Positions 52,947-64,000 of a stretch of DNA of 64,000 bases are shown here, in pieces. The notes under the pieces are model-generated. The model did not search any database, was not told where the DNA came from, and was given only the letters and a program-made list of their open reading frames with translations. How positions within the stretch are numbered: the first letter of the stretch is position 1; each line of letters starts with the position of its first letter. A program made the translations under genes and the position numbers. Source of the DNA: Dryas octopetala (Eukaryota; Streptophyta; Magnoliopsida; Rosales; Rosaceae); NCBI GenBank assembly GCA_963921425.1, contig OY992837.1, forward strand, positions 9,769,896-9,833,895, read 5' to 3'.

Positions 52947-54611
52947 ACATACACATTTGTATAGTTCAGTAACAATTCGGAAGCAGGTTGGGGGAGGAGC
53001 GGCAGCCGGTTTCGATATTGGAGGGAGGATATTTTGTAGAGAAAAGGAACAAATGATTCATGTTGTACAGCTTTTAATGGCGCCAGTGAAAGAGGCAAAG
53101 AGGAATACTTAGCTTTTTGATTTTTGTTTTACAAGTATATATGCTTCACAGGAAAATATTGAAATTCCATCAAAATGGTTAACAGGATTGTCTTTTCGAC
53201 TCTTTCCCCTTTTATGGAATAGTTGTTAGTGCTTATTTGCTAGATACATTTTTGTTTGTCGAAATTTGTAAGCTCTTTAGGAGCTAATTGAGGGTAAAGC
53301 GTGCAGCCTCATGTTTGCGGTGCCCTATCATCTTGAACAAAGATGAGGGTGCTTTCGGTACTGCCATAATTCATAAATAGTGAGGCCAAGCATGAGGTCG
53401 AGTTACATTTGTAAAAGGTGTATCTGCAAGCTTTTGGTTACGATTATGGTTTATATTGGGGAACATAGGCATGTTTGATGCATATAATTGCATTAGATAT
53501 TTAGATGTGTATTTGAGAAATAAATTCCTAATTTGAAGAAAGAAGATGAATTAATCATAAGGGGAAATTTACTTATTTCTTCAAATTCTCTCAAAAATAC
53601 CAAAATTTGTGGAGATAAGCTTTCTCTTATTGATAATCAATTTTCTTATCATTTACTTCTTTTGAGTTAGAAGACACTCTTCATCTTATTTTTTAAATGC
53701 ATATGAATCTAGTCTTTTATCTAATTCAATTCATTCATATTCATCATATGAGGTTTTATGAGATAAATTTTGAACAATTGAGGGACATTGAATAATCATT
53801 GTTGGAAATTGGATAATTATTTGTTGAAAATTTTTAATCTATTTATTTTTAAGCCCCAAAATATAGGCTTAATTAATATGGTGCCCACCAAAACTCCAAA
53901 GCATTAGGCGAATCTCACTTATCACTAGAAATTTTTTGGCTTAATCTCCCGTTATCACTTTGACAAAAAAATAAAAAAAATCTCCCGTTATCACGTTATC
54001 AGCCGACTGCCCACCACACCTCACGCCACCTCCCTCCCCTTTCTTTCCCTCTCTTCCCTTCTCTCTCTAACCTCAATTCCACACTGTTAGGCCCTCATTC
54101 ACTTTCTTATTGGGGTTCTCTCTTTCTCTGAGATATGGGTCATATGGCCTTTCTTTAGCTGCTATAACTCTGTATTTCTCTAAATTTCTAACAAAAATTC
54201 ATTTGAGGGGTTTTGGCTTTGGAATTGAGGTGGGTCTGATTGTAACTTTAGGGGGGGCGCGGGTATGTGTAATCTGGGTCTCTTTTAGGGAAGAGAGTGT
54301 AGAGAGACAGAGAAGAAAAGAGAGAGAAAGAAAGGGGAGGAGGTGGGGTGGGTAGTTGGGCTGATAGATTTTAACAAAAAAAAAATAAATTATAAATATT
54401 TTTTGAGAGAAAATTAAATGTTTGTAGATGTGGCAAGATCTTAGCCATTGAAGAATATTTTAAGGCTGAGATTAAAATCCGAATCAGACTATAGTTTGGT
54501 GAGCTTCTCAATCTCTATCTATTCTTGTTTGGTCCTCAGATTCTTTCTGGGTCTACTTACTTCTCAGATTTCACCAAAGGCAAATTTTCCGGCAAAGCCT
54601 TTATTATACCA
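52947..54611. other. 3' region of the UBP8-like gene and spacer to the aldolase gene
   Basis: The first few hundred bases are the expected 3' UTR. Bases 53990-54360 are CT-rich and then GAGAGA-rich and contain no credible coding frame; they probably include the aldolase promoter. An open frame at 54110-54355 has low-complexity composition and no domain. Confidence 0.4.
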
Positions 54612-55917
54612 ATGGCTGCGCCAACTGCTGGTAAAGTGAAATTCTACTCATAACCATATACAGCTTAGCTTCTAACCTTTGCTTAAAAAATAGAATAAAA
54701 TTCAGATTTTTCTTTTTAATATTTTTTGGTATTTATGATAACGAAAAGGGGTCTATATTTGAGATGGGCTCTGAAATCTTTGTGCTTTAGCATCACTGGG
54801 TTCCTGCTGGGTTTACACATTTGTCATATTGAAGAGAAATAGGGGGGAAAACATGTCTCTTGGTGGGTCCTAGGAATCCCATCACAAAACACATATACAT
54901 GCATATAAAATGAACTTTGTCTAGCTTAGAATACATATGATACTGAAAGTTAAGTTGTATAGCTTCTTATCTGCTCAGTAGTGATGTTATTAAGCTTTGT
55001 ATATGGTCTATGTGAACATGAACTTTTTCCATGTGTCTTTCCTTTAATGCTTGGTGTTATTGTTTTCAGCCATTTGTGGCTAATGGTAATTGATTTTCAT
55101 TAGGAACAACTATGGAAGATGCTGCAATAAGAGGGGGAGATAAGCTTGTATTAAGGGGTTTGAAGTTCCATGGTTTTCATGGGGTGAAGCCAGAAGAAAG
55201 GACACTGGGCCAGAAGTTTGTAATAGATGTTGATGCTTGGATGGATCTCCGGGAGGCTGGTAAATCCGATTGTTTGTCAGACACCATTAGTTACACCGAA
55301 ATTTATCGGTTAGTAATAACATAACAACACCTTCTTCATTTTTCCATTACCTTGAAACCTGACATATATATCGTGTTCTAGTTAAGAGCTGCAATTCCAG
55401 CATTTGCATATTTGTTGTCAAATATTTACTCAATCGGCAATGGCTTTCAAAACTCATCTTTGATGTCAGTCTTTCTTGAATTCAATCTGTTTCAACTCTG
55501 TAGCTCTGGCCTTGTAAATAACAATATAATTACTTATAGTTGATTGACACTGGCAGATATTTAAAAATGAAGGAGACCCATAAAGCTAGGCACTTGTGTG
55601 CCCAAAAGAAAATATATATACAATATGCTTATCATTTGTGAGCTAATAATGTCTAAGGTTTTATCAGATTGATACTAGATCACTTTTGCTGTTTTAAATT
55701 TGTAAACCACAGCATCATAAAGGAAGTAGTAGAAGGGCCACCTCATAATCTTTTGGAGTCTGTGGCTCAACTCATTGCATCTACCACTCTGAAAAACTAT
55801 CCCCAGATATCTGCTGTCTCTGTGAAAGTTGGGAAGCCTCATGTCGCTGTTCATGGTCCTCTTGATTACTTGGGTGTCGAGATATTTAGATACAGAAGTA
55901 TTGATGCGCCAAACTAA
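54612..55917 (+). CDS. FOLB: Dihydroneopterin aldolase (folate biosynthesis)
   Basis: Three exons are proposed: 54612-54630, 55104-55308 and 55713-55917, giving 142 residues. The 19-bp first exon (MAAPTAG) joins in frame to GAACAACT ATG. If it is not used, translation from 55112 gives 133 residues, still a complete enzyme. The protein converts 7,8-dihydroneopterin to 6-hydroxymethyldihydropterin and glycolaldehyde in the cytosolic pterin branch of folate synthesis. Aligned from memory with the bacterial enzyme, the active-site residues are present: E38 (VKPEERTLGQ), Y70 (DTISYTEIY), E90 (HNLLESVAQ) and K116 (VKVGKPH). No targeting peptide is visible. The family is octameric. It belongs to no local cluster; neighbours are a protease and a ribosomal protein. 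Confidence 0.93.
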
Positions 55918-57827
55918 GATTTTATTGGTTCTCATACATTGGCAAGTGATATATACATGTGACAGCCTGGCACAGGCTTTCCTTGGTGTTTTTCTTTTCT
56001 TCTCTTTTGAACATATGTTGGGGATTCTTGTTCTATAGCTTGCACAGTTGTATAACTAATCAATCGCTATGTAGTTCTATCTTGTGCTTATGCATATATT
56101 TTGAATTTTCTGATTTTTGGCTCCAGAATTCATATTGGTTGCATTCATTTTTTACTTGGGACCTCTGAACTTTTTTTGTTTGACTTCCTTCATCTAAATG
56201 GCAGCAATGCGTCATGTCGCAAACTTAAGCAGAAAATAAGAGAGTTAGTCAGATGCAAAGTCAGCCTTGACAAGTCTGCTGGTCATGGGTGAATCATTTG
56301 GATCAGTTAGCAATATTTGTTAATAGTCGCAATTAGTTATGAATGTGCTGTGAAAAAACCAAAGGATCTTGTCTAAATAGTAGCTACTGTGTACAAATAC
56401 TTCCATTCAGGAAATACAATACAAAACTGTTGAGGCTTTCATTGAATATTGTTTGAGTCACTGAGTCTGAGTCTTGTTGTAGAAGTTCTGTTCATTATGA
56501 ACCTGATTAGACAATGGAACTGTTCATCATGAACATGATGAATTTACAGAGGTGTGGGGAAGGTCATTGACAACAGGATTAGACATGTACGCATACAAGG
56601 TTTACCATACTATGTCATTTCCTTAATAGTACCAAGGAGGAAGATGTGTCAATTCATTTGGTTAGCATATGGAGCATTGTTATTGGCCTGCATGCTACAA
56701 ATCCCCCCTAGGATTTTGCAGTAAGAATCAGTATTTTCTCTATGTTCACCATTGGAATCATGAGGCTTTCTCTAAATCATTTAGACTAAATGCGAGATAC
56801 AGATACGGGATGCGAGAGAGAGCATTCAAACACTCATCAAATGCTCCCTTACATCTCGCATTATGAGAATATTTGTTGGAGTCAGATGAGTTTTAGAATC
56901 ATTATTTGATGGAATCAATCTGGATGATAGGAAATCTTCTGCATTTGCTTTACTTCCACTAGTGTTTCCAAGGATGTTTGGTATCTTTCTCAATAACTGT
57001 TTTTTTCATCCTCGGTATTTATGGAGAAGTAAGGAAGAAAATTTGTTTAAAGTGCTTTTGAATAGAATACCAAACACCCTAAGCCTTTCATAATATTTGA
57101 AGACTCTTATCCGAACTTAAAGCTGAAATAGTAAGGTGGACATTTGAGTATCCCACAAATTTTTCATTCTTAACTGATAGAAAGATACTTGGAGGCCCCA
57201 ACAACAAGCATCCTTGGCTTTAGTTAGAGCAGAGTATTGCACCATTTGCATATTAAGTTATTAACCTTGATCATGAAAGCTGGCACTAATCAAGCAAACA
57301 ATTTGCTTACGGTGCCAACCGAAGGCTCAATTAAGGTCGTGAGATATGCTTGACTAAGCTTGCCGAAATTTTTCTAGTCCCACACTTGTCAGTATGATTT
57401 AAATTTTTATATAAAAAATACCAATATCTAAAAGAGAAAAAGGGAAGCCCATATTTAATCATCATTCACCACTAGTGAGAATCCTGGCACCAACATCAAT
57501 TCAGAAATCTATCTATGTTCACATGAGCAAGAGCTCATTCCCTGCTTAAATATAAGGCCAAGGGAAAAGGGTAATAACAGAGCTTTGTCCATTTCGTAAT
57601 CTTATTCTCTCAAATGAAGACAACTAGGATAGAAATGATTAGACGATATTCTACATGTTAAGCATTTAAAACCACATGCAGCCACTATCAGAAACTGAAA
57701 CAAGGTAGCTCCTACTCTGGCACTTCATCTTTCACACTTCTTCACGACAATTATATCGAAATGCAAAGACACAGGAGGAGTCTCAAAACTTTCTTTTGGA
57801 ACGTGAAAACATGGAAAGGAAGCTGGC
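55918..57827. other. Intergenic spacer, no gene seen
   Basis: Contains the 3' UTR of the aldolase (55918 to perhaps 56330) and, at the far end, that of the minus-strand uL22 gene. Short open frames (for example 56669-56866) have no recognisable content. Confidence 0.45.
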
Positions 57828-59908
57828 TCATGCACCCATCCCATTAGATTCACGATTTCTGGCTTTTCCTTTGCGGTCCCAAATTGGAGTTGTCTCAATA
57901 AGCTGGTGAGGAACAAGCCTCCTTTCCCGCTTAGTGAGCTTAACGAAATTGCTAACTTTCAGTCTGGCTATCTCTGCCTCCTCTTCAGGGGTAATCTCCC
58001 TTACTACCACCGTCAGTCGGCATTCTGGTCTCACTTTAATTCCACATTTACCTTTAGCATGGTAGGAAACTCTCTTCTGGAAGTATCCCTTCCCAACAAA
58101 TGCCTCAGCTGCGCGTAAGGAAAGAAAGCAGAATAAGGAGGGTGTAAATTGACAAAAAAAAAGGGGAAACCAACTTCACTTGCATTATTTACCAACGAGG
58201 AGACGGTCTGGATCCAACCCATGATTATGAGTAGCATTTGCTCGGGCTGAGTGAATAACCTGCACAACGGTAGTTTCTTGCATAATGTTGACAATCTGTT
58301 GTAACTTTTTTCATGTGAATAAAGATGAGCATAATCAAAGCATTGCATATGAAATACCCAACCACTATACTGATACCAAAATGCAAAATGCAAAATCATT
58401 CATATGATGATAACTAAAGAAAGAAACACTCATTTACAAAAAAATCATGATACAATCAGAAGGAGCATCTCTCGAATTCATGCCTTCTTACAAGTCACAA
58501 TAATTAAAAAAAAAAATCACTTAATTTATTTAATCCCACACTTCTGACTTTCATGCAGACGCTTTCACATGGCAAACCTAACATATGTCAATACTTTATT
58601 CTAATAACATGCTTCCTAGTTTAACAAGATGCAGAATGGCTGTATGCCTGTATCACCTGATACACAGTTTTTGAAGCTCGCTTTACTGTCACTTGCAACT
58701 GCAACAATGCATCTTCAACACGCATGCCACGGACTAGTGCAGCAACCAAGTTGACCTTCTTAGGACTCTGAGAGCAGTGAGTGAGCTAAAATTAATATAA
58801 GTATGCCAACAATAGGGCCAAAACTTGAAAAAACATCAAATATACAACTTATAGAGGGGCCATTTAGGTGATCAGAGACCCATTAATGTCTACAGTGCAA
58901 GAAGATGAACTATCTAAGATATAATTCCAATCCCTAGGACTATTAGCATCCAAGTTGAGCGCAAAATGAACAGAAATCACTTTTAACAAAAGGCATGGCT
59001 CCACTTCACAAAAAGAACATCCACAGACTACCGTTTTTTCCTAAATACAGCAAACCCACATAAATCAGCAAAACAAATAATCTGAAAGTTCTCACTGTGG
59101 AGCCTTCCTTGGTGGAAAGAAGGCCTGAGAACAAGATATTACAGATAGGGATTTGGTAGTTATATGCACAGATCAAATCCTTCAAATAAAATTTGATTAA
59201 TGAGAAGCAAAAGAACTTGACAATAACAAAACGAGCATATAAACCACATGACAGAACATGTGTTTGATGGCATTGATGCCCATATGCTTCGAAAATAAAA
59301 GATCCCAGAAAAACATAGATCCCATTAGAAAGCTTTATAGCAATGCAACAAGCGTGCAATACCAATACCTGTTTGATACCCTTTAATACAGCTTGAACTG
59401 TAGCAGGTTTAGTGAGTGATTTCTGGCTATGCTCTTCTTTTTTTGCAGTACCTGATCCCAAAAGAGGAGTGCTCAATGGGGATGGAAGAGGTGCTTCCTC
59501 AGTCGAATTTGCAAGTAAGTTCCTTGAACTCGAAATTCCCTGTGACAACAATACAAATTGAGACAATACAGAGTTTGAATGCTGATACAAATAACATTAA
59601 AACAAAATACAGATATTACAATTACCAAGTGTTGAAAATATTGATGAAGGGGCCTTGGAATGGTTGTAGAAGAGGGTGTGCAGAGTCTTTGCAAATAAGG
59701 CAAAGAACCTGAAAAAGCAAAAGTCTTATTGTCCAACACTTCCCCATAAACAAAAACTAAGCAATAGCACACTCTGAAGCTACTGACCCTCTAAGCGCGA
59801 AGAAGAAGAAGAAGCTGAAGAGAAGTTGGCAGAAAGGGTGTGACTGCGTTCCACTGTTTTCCCAAAATGACGGACTACTGATTGCAGATGCCTCTGCCAC
59901 CCAACCAT
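57828..59908 (-). CDS. Organellar (probably mitochondrial) ribosomal protein uL22
   Basis: Six exons on the minus strand: 59908-59788, 59708-59626, 59539-59369, 58767-58657, 58259-58193 and 58108-57828. All are GT-AG with frame kept, giving 277 residues. The N-terminus MVGWQRHLQSVVRHFGKTVERSH is Arg/Ser-rich and free of acidic residues for 19 residues, as in mitochondrial presequences. A Ser/Pro-rich linker follows. The uL22 domain spans about 110-245: [70 protein letters not shown], then KCGIKVRPECRLTVVVRE. uL22 lines the peptide exit tunnel of the large subunit. Plant mitochondrial L22 genes such as At1g52370 and At4g28360 share this build, from memory. A chloroplast location is less likely because that copy is often plastid-encoded. 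Confidence 0.92.
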
Positions 59909-61512
59909 GGCTGCAACAGAGAATTACCCACCTGCAAAAAATAGCAAACATACACATTCATTATCATATTTAGGCATTTGGGTATAGGGTTTAGGGAAAT
60001 CTGAAATTTCATTTCTTTTGGGTGATGCGAGCTCAAAACCCCCAAATCTACCTGAGCGTCCTTTCAACCGCAACAGCCACCGCAAGCCTCAAGCTGAAGA
60101 AGCCTCTCAAAGCTCTCTGCTTACCGCTGCAAACCTAATATTCCCATTTCTCTATTTCAATATAAATTAAATTAAAAACCCATGAATTTGTTTTACGGAC
60201 TTTAAAGTTTGGAAGCTTTTTAAAAGAGAAAAAATTGATTTAAAATTAAAGTAAATAATTTAAAATTTTATTTTACAGTCCTTAATATTAATAAATAAAC
60301 TCACCTAAAAGATTGTAATGACAAATAAATCTACTTTTTGACAAATAAACCATGTTATAACATGCTCTATGTTTTCTGTGTCGAGGGTTCGGCGTACGTT
60401 TTTTTGTTTTTTTGTTTTTAAATTGGGTAGATTTGTCGAACAGTGACAATTAGTAATAATTATTTTTACATTATAACGCGGGTGAATATGACTCCATAAG
60501 CTTAAATTTTGGATTTTATGTTGGTTTCATTAATTTTTTTATATGTTTATGTATAAAAGACATAAGGTATATCTATAAGTATTATTTTTATGCAGTTTCA
60601 AATAATTATCACTGTTGGACAATGGCAATTGATGAGCACTCGGTGAACAGTATCGAGGACTTAGGATTATTTACCGAGCGCTCTGTGGGTTCTTTATCGC
60701 GCGCGTTTTATTGACTTGGGCGGGCCTGTCACTGGTTTTTTTAAGGTGGGTCAACTTGTCCTTCTATTTTTTGAATTGGGCTTAAAAAAAGTTATTGGAA
60801 AAGCCGTAAAATTGTGCGATTGAAAACGCTGTAAAATTACTCACTTTGCACCTAAGTTGGAAAGGCTAGCTCCCCTTCCCCACCCCCTCCCCATCGCAGT
60901 CCTCAACCCCTCCGGGAATGCACAAGTTTGGCTCAAGTGGCTGATGTTTCCGCTAGAATCTTTGATCTTAGATATGAGTTTTAAGAAAAATCCAAATTGG
61001 TAGCCATAGTGTCTACTGAAGTAGTTTGAGGCTTTGGTACATGTTTCAAGTTTTTAGAGCAGAGCAGATGAAGTGTGTAGACTTCTCTGGATTTAGATTG
61101 TGTTGAGAAGTGAACATGAGGCATTAATGGGGTATTGATGGCTGGCTTTGGAGAAAGTGACAGTGGAGGACGAATTACTGAGATTCAAGGTAAGCATTTG
61201 TTGGGGCTGACAGTGGTGTAATTAGTTTAGTTTATTAATTAATTTGTTTTATTTTTTTGGGGCTATAGACTAGACTGTACGGAAACAAGCTGCCACAAAA
61301 TTCTTCTTTTCCGCATGTTGCAACCTCCAAGCTTTGATGCACTACCTTACGGTCCTTACCCATTTTTTGTGAAGAAGATAAAACATCTACTGCACTTTTA
61401 TTTAAGGTAATTTATTTTCATTTATCTAACCTTACTTATCTTTGATCATGTTATCACTTATGTTTTTAGTTTAGAGCAATACTAGCTGCATTCTATTTTA
61501 TAAATTTTTGAT
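59909..61512. other. Promoter of the uL22 gene and gene-free spacer
   Basis: 59909-60180 should include the leader and promoter of the minus-strand uL22 gene. Beyond that the sequence is AT-rich with no supportable gene. Bases 60905-60990 include GGCTCAAGTGGCTGATG, which resembles a tRNA-type A-box. Confidence 0.4.
60530..60770 (+). repeat. Dispersed repeat, copy 2 (partner at 41822-42020)
   Basis: Diverged second copy of the repeat described at 41822; here it is longer because of extra sequence (GAGCACTCGGTGAACAG region) between the ACAATGG and GGGCGGGCC landmarks. Confidence 0.4.
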
Positions 61513-61625
61513 ATGTTTTTTTTAGGAAGTATTTATAGGAGTACAATCTTATCAAATCGAACTCAACCTACACAAGAACCTAATTAAAAACTTAATTACA
61601 AAGATAATTATAGTAAATATAAGGA
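61513..61625 (-). mobile_element. Degraded LTR fragment (possible 3' LTR)
   Basis: Similar in the same orientation to part of the LTR at 63400-63843: AGTATTTATAGGAGTACAAT against TGTATTTATATAGTGCAACC, CACAAGAACCTAATTAAAAA against CACAAGAAACCTAATAAAAC, and CTTAATTACAAAGATAA in both, ending AGTAAATATAAGGA. Homology stops after that, so the fragment is truncated. Confidence 0.5.
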
Positions 61626-61861
61626 TTGTAGTGATTGATCATCCAAAGAGGAGGAGAAGCGGTGATCGATCGGTGGTGGTAGAGGCTGGATCCACGTTCA
61701 TCTTGATTGATCTGGGGAATCGATCCCATCTGTTTTTTTTTTTAATTACTTTATAGGAAAAAGCTTACCTATCTCCATGTAATAGGTCAACCAATCAACG
61801 TTACTTTCTTCAATCACTCTTTTCTCGGTTTTCTGCTGTAATGGTTAACTAATTAATAGTC

Positions 61862-62326
61862 TTAACTTTCGAATGTCTCTCCATGAAGAGAAGAGTCAGA
61901 AGTATCTTGGCCAATATAATAAATTTTCTTCGCCACCCAGATATCTTTAGCAGTATCCAAAAAATCAAATATAGGATAGATGTTTTTGGTCATATAATTA
62001 AGAGGCCAATATGGCGCTAGACGTACAATTCTCTTCTTCCCAAGTATATATATATATATATCATAAGCATCATCATCTTCAACAGGTGGAATTTCTTTAC
62101 CATTAATATAGCCCCACGTACATTCCTTGACCAGTGATATATAGGTGAGCACTCTATGCCACGCAACATAATTGGATCTATCAAGTTTTTCAAGTGTGAT
62201 CTTGTGAGTGATAACATGTCTACCAAAAGAATTAGCATAATCATATATAGTAACAAAGTAGGAATAAAAATCAAAAGAAAATCTCAATCGGTAAGTGAGC
62301 AATCGATCTAGGCAAACAACAATCAA
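61862..62326 (-). pseudogene. Copia-type gag remnant
   Basis: The frame encodes ITLEKLDRSNYVAWHRVLT, then WGYINGKEIPPVEDDDAYD and FLDTAKDIWVAKKIYY. This order matches the N-terminal gag region of plant Copia retrotransposons (L-x-x-x-NY-x-x-W, a GYI-x-G segment, and TA-x-x-IW). It breaks off without the zinc knuckle or any pol sequence, and a TA microsatellite (62045-62060) interrupts it, so it is dead. A primer-binding site and LTR in the same orientation lie upstream at 63384-63843. Confidence 0.7.
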
Positions 62327-62409
62327 TTGTCGAAGTGTGCATAGAAAAAAAAAAAAAAACCGAGATAGACGGCGACGGCCATGATGACAACAACATATGC
62401 ATAAAAAAT

Positions 62410-62741
62410 GAGTTATTTATACTTACATCCCCTAAGGTTTATCGTCTTTTCACACCTTGGGGTTTCAAAAATTTATACATACATTCCCTGAGGTTTCAAA
62501 ATTATTACAAATAATAAGATATTTTTATTGAGGTTGGACCTTACACCTTGAGCAATTTTATTAGGCCATTTCACCCCTTAGCATGTCTTTTTGCATATTT
62601 TCTCATCATTTTTTGTCTTACTGTAAAGAATTATGTGCAATAATTTTGAAACTTCATGGGTGTATATGTAATTTTTGAAACCCTAGAGAGTGTATATAAA
62701 AAGACGATAAACTTCATGGGGTGTAAGTATAAATAATTTGA
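62410..62741. mobile_element. Non-autonomous element with TIRs inside the Copia remnant
   Basis: The left arm reads TTATTTATACTTACATCCCC then GGTTTATCGTCTTTT. The right arm, on the minus strand, reads TTATTTATACTTACACCCCA then AGTTTATCGTCTTTT. ATAAAAAAT flanks it on both sides (62401-62409 and 62742-62750), a 9-bp duplication, although the context is AT-rich. No coding capacity. Confidence 0.6.
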
Positions 62742-62782
62742 ATAAAAAATCGGTGGGTATTTGTAAAAAAAAAAAAAAAAGT

Positions 62783-62803
62783 GGGGGGGGGGGGGGGTGG
62801 GGG
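62783..62803 (+). repeat. Long G homopolymer
   Basis: Fifteen G in a row, then T and five more G, directly after a run of fifteen or more A (62765-62780). It could form a G-quadruplex and is also a place where assembly or sequencing error is likely. Confidence 0.7.
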
Positions 62804-62871
62804 TTCCTTAAGGAGGAAAGCTTGTGATCAAGTGGCTAGGAGTTAAGTGAGGTGGGTGTGTGTGTGTGTGG

Positions 62872-62925
62872 GGTTAATTTGTTACAAACCCAGCAAAAGG
62901 TTAATTTGTTACAAAGCCAGCAAAA
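62872..62925 (+). repeat. 27-bp direct tandem duplication
   Basis: GGTTAATTTGTTACAAACCC plus AGCAAAA at 62872-62898 is repeated at 62899-62925 with a single difference (AAGCC for AACCC). It follows a (GT)n tract. Confidence 0.85.
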
Positions 62926-63035
62926 CCCTAGATTACCCGAGAGAGAAAGAAAACAGAGGAGAATAAAAAAGAGAAAGAGAATTCGAGAGAGGATCGAAGA
63001 GAAGGGAAGAGAAAAGAGAGAGAAAGTCCAGCAGG

Positions 63036-63080
63036 AAAAGCTTGAGTGGGAACCAGTCTAGAGTTCCCACTTAGGCTTTT
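63036..63080. repeat. Hairpin with 18-bp arms
   Basis: Arms AAAAGCTTGAGTGGGAAC (63036-63053) and GTTCCCACTTAGGCTTTT (63063-63080) pair with two mismatches around a 9-base loop. Confidence 0.6.
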
Positions 63081-63383
63081 CATCAAGTAGGTGGTGGGCG
63101 ATTGGGCAGCGAGCTAGGGATCACCAACCAGAGGTCAAAGGGTCGTCGTCTAGAGGTTAATTTGGGGGGTCATTGGCAGTTGAGGAAAGGTAGTATGTTC
63201 ACTACTAGGAGCTCCAGCGTTGGGGGGTCGCCCGACCCCCTCCCTCCCAACGTGCGTACGTTCGTCACTGGGTAAGGGTGGTAGGTAGGCAAAGCCTTAG
63301 AAAAAATTTTAAGGTTATAAGCCAAAGGCAAGATAGGCAACATGAACAAGAAAAAAAAAACTAATTCCCTAGGATCTTAGGAA

Positions 63384-63399
63384 CCTGGTTATGATACCA
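63384..63399 (-). other. Retrotransposon primer-binding site (tRNA-iMet type)
   Basis: On the minus strand TGGTATCATAACCAGG lies directly after the LTR end. It matches the complement of the 3' end of plant initiator tRNA-Met (TGGTATCAGAGCCAGG, from memory) at 14 of 16 positions, as is usual for Copia elements. Confidence 0.7.
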
Positions 63400-63843
63400 T
63401 GTCAAAATAAAGGTTTTAGGTAAGTTTTTAGATATATATTGTTTTTCCCTTATGAAGTATGTATTTATATAGTGCAACCTTATTTACGCAAGTAATTAAC
63501 TTCCCTACCCACACAAGAAACCTAATAAAACCTTAATTACAAAGATAAAGAAAGTAAATATAAGGAAAACAGTAATGCTACACTTACCACATTTTTATAC
63601 CACAATTTCATACCACCTTACATGGCATTCATGCATTGGATACTAAAAAATAAAAAATAAAACTTAAAAAAGAAAAAGGAAATACCCTTCCAGTAAAGTA
63701 ATGACACATAAGGTGATATACAAATGTGGGAAAAAAAATGTGGGACAATTAGCATTATTGATAAGGAAAATAATCAAATCTCCTAATTAATTAGACTAGG
63801 ACTAAGGCTCCTAATTATATTTAAATTAAAACTCACGTCAACA
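63400..63843 (-). mobile_element. 5' LTR of a Copia-type element, with a nested MITE
   Basis: On the minus strand the LTR begins TGTTGACGTGAG at 63843 and ends TTTTGACA at 63400, directly followed by the primer-binding site. About 200 bp of its length is MITE family A copy 3 plus its target duplication; without it the LTR is about 240 bp. The rest of the element downstream is the gag remnant and further insertions. Sequence from 63844 to 64000 shows nothing identifiable. Confidence 0.65.
63570..63760. mobile_element. MITE family A, copy 3, nested in an LTR
   Basis: Starts CAGTAATGCTACACTTACCA and ends, on the minus strand, CAATAATGCTAATTGTCCCA. ATAAGGAAAA flanks it (63560-63569 and 63761-63770), a 9-10-bp duplication. 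It is closest to copy 1 (22848-23025), sharing GGAAATACCCTTCCAGTAA and GGGAAAAAAAATGTGGGACA. Confidence 0.82.
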
Positions 63844-64000
63844 ATAATCTCATGATCGAAAACACTTTAAATATTAGTTTTGCAAAAAAAAATATTTCTC
63901 ATTTAATAATGAATGATTCCCACCCTCTAAGTCCTCCCATAAAAATATCTTATTAATGAAAAATCAGGAAGCATTCTTGATTTGATATGGGGCCTATATG

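Noticed and set aside
59757-59957. Minus-strand frame with a Phe-rich hydrophobic stretch
   Set aside because: It overlaps exon 1 of the uL22 gene in another frame; the Phe run is the shadow of the Ser codon repeat (TCTTCTTCT).

Overview
The window is nuclear DNA from a flowering plant, almost certainly a eudicot. The coding exons are separated by AT-rich GT-AG introns, intergenic DNA is AT-rich with many short inverted-repeat transposons, and every recognisable protein is a plant family. My recollection of close homologues points to Rosaceae (perhaps Prunus or a relative), but this is inference from memory and not a search.

Nine protein-coding genes can be modelled. From left to right they are: an intronless type I (M-gamma, AGL80-like) MADS-box gene (+); a secreted 'Expp1'-like protein of unknown function (-); a one-exon ATL-type RING-H2 ubiquitin ligase (+); a four-exon secreted ML-domain lipid-binding protein (+); an intronless glutaredoxin-fold Cys-rich protein (+); a four-exon NT-C2 (EEIG1/EHBP1-like) protein (-); a thirteen-exon ubiquitin-specific protease of the UBP8 type (+); dihydroneopterin aldolase of folate synthesis (+); and a six-exon organellar (probably mitochondrial) ribosomal protein uL22 (-). 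Exon joins were chosen by hand from GT-AG sites and reading phase. All the multi-exon models stay open from ATG to stop. The genes belong to unrelated pathways, as is usual in plants, and nothing suggests a gene cluster or operon-like system.

Layout: 0-9.2 kb holds three genes with small repeats between them. 9.2-15.6 kb is a gene-poor spacer holding a solo LTR with a 5-bp target duplication. 15.6-28.7 kb holds three genes. 28.7-45.3 kb is a 16.6-kb gene-free block packed with non-autonomous DNA transposons. 45.3-59.9 kb holds three housekeeping genes. 60-64 kb is the wreck of a Copia-type retrotransposon on the minus strand, with another transposon nested in its LTR.

The richest signal is in the repeats. 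For many elements both ends and the target-site duplications (TSDs) can be read directly: two large foldback Mutator-like elements (35.9-37.4 and 39.3-40.4 kb), three copies of one 180-200-bp Mutator-like MITE family, a hAT-like element with an 8-bp TSD, and a second MITE family. One copy of that second family sits inside one half of a tandem duplication whose other half preserves the empty site. The main gene-level oddity is an apparent frameshift near the 3' end of the MADS gene. I found no clear evidence of a novel multi-gene system, CRISPR array, rRNA or intact tRNA gene.
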